Source: Entonaema liquescens (taxonomy: Eukaryota > Ascomycota > Sordariomycetes > Xylariales > Xylariaceae). From it: DNA of 64,000 bases. The position numbers and the translations under genes were made by a program. Within the stretch, counting starts at the first letter, position 1. Every line of letters starts with the position of its first letter. The stretch lies in assembly GCA_902805475.1 (NCBI GenBank), contig CADCSX010000023.1, positions 2,294,001 through 2,358,000 on the forward strand. The letters run 5' to 3'. Under the pieces are notes generated by a model. That model was not told where the DNA came from. It searched no databases and saw nothing but the letters and a program-made list of their open reading frames with translations. This document shows positions 34,367 through 43,560 of this stretch, in pieces.

Positions 34367-36694
34367 ATGATAATCACATTACTAATTCGAGCCTTCAAAT
34401 CGAAAAAGGGCGACGACCACCAAGACAAACCGAAAGAACCATGTATACATGAGAGGAACCTCGAGCAAGACGAATTAAATACCCAGTCGATAGAGCCCAA
34501 CATCCAAGAAGGGAAATGTCTTCTATGCGAGATTGAGCAACGAGAGGCATCCAAGTATCGCTGGAAACTTATACTATGCCTACTCCTACCCTATGCTCTC
34601 CAAGCACTCGACGTAACTATGTAATGATGGATTCCATCAACCAACTTATGTATAATACGACTAACTTTTATAACAGTGTCGCTAGTGCGCTACCATGGAT
34701 TGCTTCTTATTTCGGTATGAGGTTCCTTATATACTAACTATCGAGGTATTCCAAGTGTTTAGACTAACACCACTCTAGGCGAAATCGCCCAGCTTAACTG
34801 GATCATCTCAGCTTTCAACCTAACTTCAGCCGCATTCATCCCTTTCTGGGCACAGATGGCCGACATATTCGGACGCCACTGGTCTCTACAAATGTGTTCA
34901 TTCATCATGCTAGTCGGCAGTGCTCTATGTACCGGGGCTCCAAAGACTGCCTTCGGCGTCTTTCTCCTCGGCCGAGCTCTACAGGGCGTTGCGTGTGCGG
35001 GGCTCAACACGATTATCCGTGCTGTACTGGCAGATAAGGTATCGCTAGAAGATAATGCGAGGAATTGGAGTCTCTTCTCGTTGGTAGGAGGCTTGTGTTA
35101 TGGCCTTGGTCCTGTCATTGGGGGTACCTTACAGCGGCCAACTGGAGGTGGTGCTTCGGGATCAACCTGCCTATCGCCTTCGTTGGCATCTTGGTCATCT
35201 TTTTCTTTTGCGGGACGATCTTCTAGGACCCCAGCCAATCCCTGGACTGGACGAAAACGAGACCGGCCGTCGTGAACGGTTCACCAGGCGCATTATGACC
35301 CTTGATATCGGCGGGCAGCTCCTGTTCCTGTTTGGATTTGGCCTCATAATTCTGGCCTTGACGTGGGGTGGTGCGACATACGACTGGAATCACCCTGCGG
35401 TACTCGTCCCCCTTATCGTCGGTACTCTGATGGCTTGTTCTTGGCTCTACTACGAATACTCAATGGCTCCGGGCGGTGCGTTGTCGTTGAAATTGTCTAT
35501 CCAGCGGCCGATGTTGCCCTGGAATGTGGTGAAGAACCGAAATATCAGCCTCTTATGTTATATCAACTTCGCTACAGGAATGGCTATGTATAGTGTAAGT
35601 GGACAACCTTGCTTAGGAAATCATGCCAACTTACTAAACTGTTCAGGTTCTTTACTTTGTCGATATCTACTTTACAATTGTTAAGGTACGCCACTATGCG
35701 GTTTCCACCTACTTGTATGCTTCATGATGTTAATATTTTGACAGGGTTTCCTTTCCGATAAAGCTGGTGTTCAGCTATTATACTACACACCAGGTCTCGG
35801 AGGTTGGTTAAAGTAATCCCCTTTTCCGAATGATATGGTTAACTGTTCTAGTTGGCGTATACCTCTCTATGTTCTTCTGCAACGTCTGGCCTCGCAAGAC
35901 GTTTCTTCCTCTGTTTTTCGGCTCCCTGGTGGAAGCTATTGGCGTCGGTATGCTGTCGTGGGCTTTATATTTCGAGCATACACCTACTATATATGGCATG
36001 ATGGCGCTTACCGGTGCCGGTACGGGTCTGCGGTTTATGCCTTGTGAGTAGCCGTTTTTCTTCTTCCAAGGCAACTCACCTTCTAACTGGTAGCAGGTAG
36101 TCTCCACGCCATAGGTTTCTTCCCGGACCACGTCACGACGGTGATTTCCGTGATGGCCGTCGCCACGACATTCGGGGGTACTTTAGCGCTTACCATCATG
36201 TCCACCGTTTTCAACAATACATCGGGTATCTCGAAGGATTCCCCCTTCCAAAACGACTACGATGCTTTACATAAGCTTCCAGATGAGATAAAGGGCCCCC
36301 TTATCGAGGGCGTCAAGGTAAGTCAACTCATACATCACTATCCTCCAGTTTAATTAATTGACCTTGGCCAGAACGGAATTACCTGGGCGTTCGTCACATT
36401 AGTACCTTTTATGGTGCTTGTAAGTTCCACTATAGCTACACTCTTGTCCATATATTATTATGGTACTAATATGCAGGATAGTGCGTGCTCGTATCGGCTT
36501 GTCTAGGCAATGTGACCATCATTAGGAAGACCGATGGTGTCAAGGGTGCTGAGACCGAAGCCTCGGGTAATCACTTGGTACACGGAAGCTACTTGCTTTA
36601 TCTAATTTATGGAAAAAGCGATACGGAAAAGAACATAGAGGCAGGGGATAGAAGGAAGTCAGACCAGCAACCTATGATAAAACAGATGAGTTAA
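34367..36694 (+). CDS. MFS drug/toxin efflux-type transporter (9 exons, two frame breaks)
   Basis: Major facilitator superfamily permease of the 14-helix (DHA2-like) type, predicted in the plasma membrane. Exons: 34367-34620, 34677-34714, 34779-35594, 35647-35685, 35745-35802, 35852-36043, 36097-36317, 36372-36419, 36482-36694. A hydrophilic N-terminus is followed by DVTIVASALPWIASYFG across exons 1-2, the loop motif MADIFGRHW after helix 2, and GRALQGVACAG with helix 4. ALTGAGTGLRFMP lies in exon 6 and FFPDHVTTVISVMAVATTFGGT in exon 7. In exon 3 the frame must change twice: at about 35121-35126 to read YLTAANWRWCFGINLP, and at the T-run 35206-35209 to read FFFLRDDLLGP. Each fits one lost base. 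The last intron must use the second of two nearby AGs (36480-36481), because the first would open a stop. No biosynthetic genes adjoin it, so the substrate is unknown. Confidence 0.85.
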
Positions 36695-37430
36695 GCTTGG
36701 GTTAACTAGAGTTATTTGCTATGTTATGATACCCCTTAAAACAAAAGACCTGTGTTTTTTATAAACAAAAGGACGAAGAGATATTTGAATTGGTTTTTGG
36801 ATGCATCCCCAGTTAAAGGATATAAGAGAATGAATATAGCTTGTGTAGATTTTCGGGATATATGAAGAAAGTGTCTGTAGATTATCTCGATATGCATTTA
36901 GTGCCAGTATTACCTGGTAAATGCTATAGGTAGATGTGTCCCAGATGGTTTTATACTTAATACGGTGGAATAGGAAGTTCTCATAATTGAAATGGTATAA
37001 GTATAACTGTGTACGGATATAAGTGACCATTGTAGAGGTTTAATGTAATGGAGTAAGGGGTAAGTGAATTGTTGGTAAGGAGCTGGGCCTGCAGAGATCG
37101 GGATGTACTTGCACCTAACCTAATTAACTCCCCGCTCTCCAAAATATTATTCTCGTCTCACAACTCGGACTTAAAACTCGCCAAGCAATTCTAACTTCAT
37201 CATTCTTCTTGAATTATAAAAACACTTAGGAGATGTTACCTATATACAAACAAGGACATACCTGTGTATATTCGAACCTTAGGCATAGTGGAATTGTATC
37301 ATATGCAGAGGGCAACTTCATTGTCGACGGAGCAGTGAAGTCCTGACCTCACATCAAACTAATCCCGCTTCCCGCTCACCAACCAATCACCCTCACCCTC
37401 ATACAAACACCCCCCTTTAACCCGCCCGCA
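36695..37430. other. intergenic
   Basis: 3' flank of the MFS gene and promoter of the 2EXR gene; AT-rich up to 37330, then C-rich before the start codon. No gene seen. Confidence 0.5.
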
Positions 37431-38378
37431 ATGGCAACCTCTTCCTCACCCCCTTCACGGCCCCGATTCCGCCTCGAATTCCGCGTCGTAAGCGACGGGC
37501 AGGACACCGCGCGCGCCCAAGCCCTCACCCGCGCCGGGTCCCACGCGCACCACAGCTCATTCCCGTACTTCCCGCAGCTGCCCCCGGAGCTCCGTCTCAA
37601 GATCTGGGAGTCGCTGTTAGCGCCGCGCATCGTCGCAGTAGCCTGCATCGACGACAACGCGTCTTCCGAACTCGAACAGGACAATGGTGACGAGCCCCCT
37701 TCCCCCTGGCCCGAGTTCCCGGGCCCCGCCCCGAGCGCCGTCCCGCCCCTCCTGCTCGTGAGCCGCGAGACGCGCGGCCTGGCGCTGACCCGGTACGCCC
37801 CCGCGTTCGCGTGGAAGGTCCCGTACGTGTTTGTCACGAACACGCCGTCGCACGTGCGGGCTGCGCCCCCGGGGGCCGCCGCCGCGTGGTCCCGGCCGCG
37901 CGTGTGGTTCGACTATGCGCGCGACGCGCTGTATCTCGTCGGCGAGCTGGAGCCGTGCGACAGCTACGGCTTCAACAGCCCGATGGCGTATTTCCTGCGG
38001 CGGGAGGAGGCGCTGCGCGTGCGGCGGCTGGCGCTTGCGTTCGGGGCCCTGCGGTACGGGGAGGCTGGGTCGCAGCATATTTTCGGGGCGCTGTTTCATG
38101 TTGTCGATCGGTTTGCGAATGTGGAGGGGAGGGTGTTGGTGGCGGTTGTGCCGAGGGACGAATTTACGCATTTATTGATAGGGGGCGAAGGGCCGTTGGT
38201 TCGTCCGGAGGCAGAAGGGTCGGATCCTGGGAGTGGTGAGGAGAATCTTGTACAGAAGATCTGGCGGGAGTGGTATAGAGGCACGTCGCTGGGAAATACG
38301 AAATTCGAGTTGGTCCGGGAAGCGGATTTGCCAGAGCATATCGAGAAGCCTGTTAGGTCTACTAAGAGTCGACCGTAG
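37431..38378 (+). CDS. 2EXR-domain protein
   Basis: Single exon, 315 residues. The 2EXR motif is clear near residues 43-65 (FPYFPQLPPELRLKIWESL, then PRIVAV), and a second conserved block lies around RPRVWFDYARDALYL (about 160-175). 2EXR proteins form a large, expanded family in filamentous ascomycetes with no established biochemical role; the motif resembles F-box-like helices. The first half is very GC-rich, which makes many long shadow frames on both strands. Confidence 0.85.
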   Translation: MATSSSPPSRPRFRLEFRVVSDGQDTARAQALTRAGSHAHHSSFPYFPQLPPELRLKIWESLLAPRIVAVACIDDNASSELEQDNGDEPPSPWPEFPGPAPSAVPPLLLVSRETRGLALTRYAPAFAWKVPYVFVTNTPSHVRAAPPGAAAAWSRPRVWFDYARDALYLVGELEPCDSYGFNSPMAYFLRREEALRVRRLALAFGALRYGEAGSQHIFGALFHVVDRFANVEGRVLVAVVPRDEFTHLLIGGEGPLVRPEAEGSDPGSGEENLVQKIWREWYRGTSLGNTKFELVREADLPEHIEKPVRSTKSRP

Positions 38379-38587
38379 CATTGCTCTCACCTGAGCATCA
38401 TTGAAGGATCATAGAATATGATCATGAGATACAATATGACTGCATGATATATATTACACTGCCCTCTTAGGTTGAGTGGTGACTGGCTATGGCCAGAATG
38501 ACGCATATGGTACATATTTACATTAGACATTTTAACCCCAAGCTCAACGTTCTAGTTGTTAAACTCGAGTGTATTGCCGTGTCTACC

Positions 38588-39541
38588 TTACCGTTCGTCT
38601 TTTTCTCGTTTATTCATAACTCTGCATAATGCAGGAGCACCACCGTCGTCAGGACGGCCTTTAATACCTCCTAGTAGCCAATCCGTTAGGCCTACAACTT
38701 TAGCACCGAGACCTCTTTCCCATTCTCCATGCTCGTCTACATGTTCAATCGTATGGCTTATAATTCGCCCTTCCTTGTCGAACTCGAATATGAATAACCC
38801 AGTAAATGCTTTTTGGCACCTATGGCCTGGGTGCCTCTGAGGGTATCGTCGAGTCTTTGTTCGCCCTCTTCTGTCACAGTTGGGTTGGGGCTTTTCGGCT
38901 TTCCATCTGCTGTTCTCCACTTGACCACCAATTGTTCGCCGTATGCTTCGGACCGTTTCGGGGAGGAGTAGTATGGTTGACTGACCATCCGTTCGGAGAG
39001 TATTTCTAGTTTGACGTTACCGATTATAGGGACTCGATTCCATGCTAATGGAGATGTCCATAATGCCGCTATATATGCGACCCGGCCGGTTACCGTAGGG
39101 AGGTACGGATGTGTCGTAGGAAATAGGTGGAGAGAGATATGAGGTGATAAGATCTCCTGCGGAAGAGGGACTGGAGTAGAGTAGGAAGTCGTTCTTGAAG
39201 AATGCGCAATGCTGGAGACGAAGTCAGCCTAGCTCGTATAGGCTAAATATGTGAGAGGGGATCTCACTTTTTCCAAGCTTGACTTTCCGCTCGTCTTCTG
39301 GTCCGCGTGGATCACCGGGTCCGAAACGCGGGAACGAAGAGTTGAACCATATTGGTGGTAAAGTCTGTTGGGATGACAGATGGGCTTTCGTACGAGGAAG
39401 TTTTGACGCTATGGTCGGGATGGTAGGACGTGGTGTAGGCGAGGAGGAAGCGCAGATAGCGGGTGCGAAAGTGCGTAAAGCTTTTTTTGTATTTACGGCG
39501 TTGGACTGCGCTCGGATGGCGGCGCTGGTTGGGAGGGACAT
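38588..39541 (-). CDS. conserved fungal protein, unknown role (two frame breaks)
   Basis: Exon 1 39541-39268 begins MSLPTSAAIRAQSNAVNTKKALRT without acidic residues, which could be a mitochondrial presequence. Intron 39267-39212; exon 2 39211-38588. Three frames in succession carry sequence that reads as one protein: LRILQERLPTLLQS, then LPQEILSPHISLHLFP...WNRVPIIGNVKLEILSERM, then FTGLFIFEFDKEGRIISHTIEHV...VGLTDWLLGG. The changes lie at 39167-39169 (three G on +, four needed) and 38810-38814 (five T, six needed), each one lost base. The compact domain ending in FEFD..GRI..HTIEHV is familiar from conserved fungal proteins, but I cannot name it with certainty. Repaired length is about 299 residues. 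Confidence 0.7.
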
Positions 39542-40702
39542 GTATCCGGGGCCTCGATGGCAGCTTCAACAAGCTTGGTAACACATCAATTCGCTTTGGG
39601 AGCACAAGTTTGAGTTGAGAAAATACCTAGGTCTGTATCTAGCTGACTCTAGGTTCACAAAGGTTCACATGTGGGCAAAAAGAGAATGTATGAATACATA
39701 ACCGTAAAATTCATTACGGATTGGAGTATGATGTAAGTGAAGCTTCGACTACTAAATCGAATTTTAAGTACCTAGATGGTAGTACCCGGTACCGGTACGC
39801 CGAAATATAGCGGGGTTCCACTAAAAGTATACCGAAGATGTGGGAGGACAGGGCTGCAGGGATAGGCGTTGGCTTTTTCAGGAGCTGTTTTTCAGCCCGG
39901 AATCCACCGAACCCTCACCTAAATTCAGCTGATGTTTCTGGTCATTGCTTTTCTTCTTCTTTTCTAAGATTGAATTCTCAGCTGATCACCTGTACAGAAA
40001 AAAAAAAAAAAACATTTATGTTTCGCTAGTATCCGTGCGTGTTTTCTAGAAGATCTCGGTAAGGTGATCTATGATGATATGGAAAAGTCATGGAAAAAGT
40101 TGGTTGGTGGTACTTAACCGGATCTTACCGACATCTTCTCTATTGAAGTCCGAAAGTTTCTTCGTTGCTGTATTAATTAAAGGCTCTTAATTAGCCAGTA
40201 TATACTTCATACTGTTGCAGTGATACGTATGTACAATGTTCTGCAACAATGTCCTGCACCAGTATCTGTGGATGAATGGTTGAAACGTCCTTTGTCATTA
40301 GAAACCAACCGGAATTTCATATTTAAAGATTGCGAAGTCAAATGCAATATAGTTGGGTACCTAGGTACATAAGGTATACTGACATACATGATAGGTATAT
40401 TCAACGCTTGCTAATCATTAGCTCGCAGGCATCGAGTTTAATAGCCTTTTCATATGATTTCTGTGGTAAGGTATATTTGTGTTTAATGGGAGCAGTTAAT
40501 GGGAGAAGAGAATAGGTAATAGCGATACTGACATGTAAGTCGCATTGTCTGTTAGTACTGTATATACGCACAGTACGCAGAATATGTACCAGTTTATTCG
40601 TATCGCCTTAGTCAAAGGGGGCTTGCGCCTCGTGATTAGATCCGGTGGCTAGACCGACTTACGTTAGCAGCTGGCAATTGAAGCACGCCAACACCTATCT
40701 AG

Positions 40703-40726
40703 CCTATCAACCTATCAACCTATCAA
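40703..40726 (+). repeat. three copies of cctatcaa
   Basis: Three perfect tandem copies of an 8-bp unit, about 390 bases upstream of the ypt1 start. Confidence 0.9.
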
Positions 40727-40775
40727 TTCTGGGTCCCAGTCCCGGTCCATCTTTTATTGTCAGTGTGCACAGAAC

Positions 40776-40814
40776 TGCCAGACTAGGTGCCAGACTAGGT
40801 GCCAGACTGCCAGA
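40776..40814 (+). repeat. 12-bp tandem repeat (tgccagactagg)
   Basis: Two full copies and a partial third, in the upstream region of ypt1. Confidence 0.9.
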
Positions 40815-41113
40815 GACTTGTGCACAGGGCAGTTGACGGTGAATGCAGGTGGCCCTTGACGTTCCTTGACGCAGCAGCCTACAACAACTTTGTCTCATTA
40901 ATTCTCTTTCTACATCATCAACGCTAACGACCGTCCTCTTCTTTTACATCGTCCGAAACAACTTATTCCCTTTCGCACATCCCACATCCCACACATCTAC
41001 ATTAAATCTAACCTAAGTCCTGCACATCGACTCCTACCTACTTGTAGGCTCCTATTTGATCGATTAGTCTACCTTGTTGTCTTGTTAAGGCAGCGCATCA
41101 AACCCCCGTCAAG

Positions 41114-42235
41114 ATGAATCCTGAGTAGTACGTACGCCCCTTATACTTACTTATACTTACTTAGTCGCCCAGCGACAGCAACGTCAACGATCATACTAAT
41201 TCGGTTCACGATAGTGTTTACCCCTCGTTTTTTGTCCTGCATTTTCCTATGCCCTCTCTTCAACATGAAACCACCAGGCTCCCTTGCAAAATACCCGACG
41301 ATGCACTGAGAACATCGCAACCTCATCAACCATGGAGTCCTATAATACTCCCGTAGTTTCTGGTCTCCAACCACAAAACCAAGCCAAGCTACACGAGGTT
41401 CTAAGTTCCCAAGGTTATCCGCTGACTCGTACTCTCGATAGATACGATTACCTTTTCAAGCTCCTCCTCATCGGAGACTCCGGTGTTGGAAAGTCTTGTC
41501 TTCTGTTGCGATTCGCCGATGATACCTACACCGAATCGTACATCTCAACCATCGGTGTGGACTTCGTACGTGCAGCCGGATGATGTGAATACCTATTCGC
41601 GGGATCAGTGCTAACCTAATGCAGAAAATCCGAACTATCGAGCTTGATGGAAAGACCGTGAAGTTGCAAATCGTAAGAACAATACTCTCACTCATAAATC
41701 TCCTTTCTCCGACACATATCCTAACCGGAATATAGTGGGATACCGCTGGCCAAGAACGATTCCGAACCATCACTTCCTCCTACTACCGAGGAGCCCACGG
41801 TATCTGCGTTGTCTACGATGTCACCGACATGGATAGTTTCAACAACGTCAAGCAGTGGCTGCAGGAGATTGACCGATACGCTACTGAGGGTGTCAACAAG
41901 TTGCTCGTAGGCAACAAGAGCGATATGTCGGATAAGAAGGTCGTTGAGTACACAGTCGCGAAGGTATGATATTCCGTCACGCTACTCGAACAGCCTTACC
42001 GGCCCATGACAGCATAGATAGCTAACTGGACCTATAGGAATTCGCTGACAGCCTTGGCATCCCGTTCCTCGAGACCTCAGCCAAGAACGCTTCCAACGTC
42101 GAGCAAGCTTTCTTGACCATGGCCCGACAAATCAAGGAACGAATGGGAACCCAGTCCACCACGAACACCAAGCCTGGTGTTCAAGTCGGCCCCGGACACA
42201 GTGTCTCCAACTCGTCCAGCGGCGGCTGCTGCTAA
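41114..42235 (+). CDS. ypt1: Rab GTPase Ypt1 (Rab1)
   Basis: Small GTPase controlling ER-to-Golgi traffic and autophagy initiation. Exons 41114-41124 (only 11 coding bases), 41442-41565, 41625-41672, 41736-41963, 42038-42235. The join [22 protein letters not shown] works only if the donor is GTAGTA at 41125; the stronger-looking GTACGT three bases on would create a stop. Motifs: GDSGVGKS (residues 15-22), effector segment [30 protein letters not shown], and the C-terminal GGCC for double geranylgeranylation. Length about 202 residues, normal for the family. Codon 1 and the splice structure resemble other filamentous fungi. No frame problems. Confidence 0.95.
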
Positions 42236-43462
42236 ATCAGCAAACTATGATACCCTCGTATAGCAACACCCTCGCATCCATTTTGATTTCCTGGGACGGA
42301 CTGGCAATAAAGGCATGCATGTGTAATCAGGATGGCAAGGAGGTGGGATGTGTTTACTTTTCGCTTTTGACTGCGGATAGATGAAATGATCACTTCACTT
42401 GGATCCTACTTAATGGCCACATCGTCCATCGAATCGTTCTGCGGAGACGCAACGCGTCACTTCTGGCATGTGAGAGCGGGTTCATATAATGGTCGAGGAA
42501 AGGGCTGGTTGGCCTATTCTCCTCAAATGTTACGTACTAATGCGATTTTTCTCATGACTCGGGCGAAGACTTCTTTGTACTAGAATTTGTCCGGCTGCTT
42601 TCTAGAAACCTCTGGCATTTCTGCGGTTTGGGAGAGATGATGATTCTACGTTCGTGTGTATTTTCCGATGGTTTTCGGAGGGGGGGAATCGAGAGCAGCA
42701 ACAGACAGGGAAAGACAATTGACGTTCCCCGTTCTTTTATGATCATCCTCTCGTTCCTTTTTTCCGGTGTAACGCATTCTTTGCAAATCAGGAGGCTACT
42801 TAATCAGACAGACTTGTGCACAGAAATTCGATTTGCCTATGATGCTAAACTTGCTATTTCAATGTGCCCTAGACGACTTAATGGTTCCTCCTTCTACGTA
42901 ACATCGATCACTAGTAATAAGATTATGAGTTCTATTTTATTCGTTACTATTTCCTAAAACTGGTAACTTGACTTAATCTAAGCGGACGAAGAGATGCTGT
43001 TTTAACTGACTTGACAAACTACTAATATATATGGCCTAGGTAAGAAGCACATACAAAGAAAAAAGAAGGCCCTCCGAAAGAAAAAAAAAGAAAAAAACAT
43101 CGAATCGTAAATTTTCGCTTCGTCGTTATCGTCCCGAGTCATCGAATAAGAAATTCCCCTTAGTCTTGTATAACACTGGAAAATACCACCACCTCGGATA
43201 CAAAACCCCATGGTCCTAATATAGGTATAATACAATAATGCAACAAAAACAGCGAATAGCCAAAAGACGTAAACGTATACGGGAATTCCGTTGAACTGCT
43301 GTAGCCAACCCCCCGAGAACCATACGGATAGTAAAGTAACGTTAAACTGAACCTCCAACCACTTAGTTATAGAAAAATAGAAACGGATGATCGATAGATA
43401 CGGAATTAAAAAGAAGTATCCCAACACCAACATCCAGCTAAGAAAGAAATGAAAATAAATAA
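42236..43462. other. convergent 3' region
   Basis: 3' flanks of ypt1 and the gene ending at 43561. The hydrophobic frame 43002-43577 on the minus strand is produced partly by the purine minisatellite and is not supported. Confidence 0.5.
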
Positions 43463-43560
43463 GGGGAGAAGGGGAGAAGGGGAGAAGGGGAGAAGGAGAA
43501 GGGGAGAAGGGAGAAGGGGAGAAGGGGAGAAGGGGGAGAAGGGGAGAAGGGGAGAAGGGG
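43463..43560 (+). repeat. purine minisatellite (ggggagaa)n at a stop codon
   Basis: About 98 bases built only of G and A, twelve or so imperfect copies of ggggagaa, ending immediately at the stop codon of the minus-strand gene at 43561. In that transcript it would be a pyrimidine-only start of the 3' UTR. Confidence 0.95.

Larger units (their letters stand above)
39542..41113. other. intergenic and ypt1 5' region
   Basis: No supportable gene. A-run at 39998-40012. Two tandem repeats lie upstream of ypt1 (listed). The last 200 bases are C/T/A-rich and likely a leader. Confidence 0.5.

Noticed and set aside
34367..37430. Secondary-metabolite cluster around the MFS transporter
   Set aside because: No polyketide synthase, peptide synthetase, terpene cyclase, P450 or cluster regulator is found nearby; the neighbours are housekeeping or 2EXR genes.
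37617..38171. Long minus-strand frame opposite the 2EXR gene
   Set aside because: GC-rich shadow with Arg/Pro-rich low-complexity translation.
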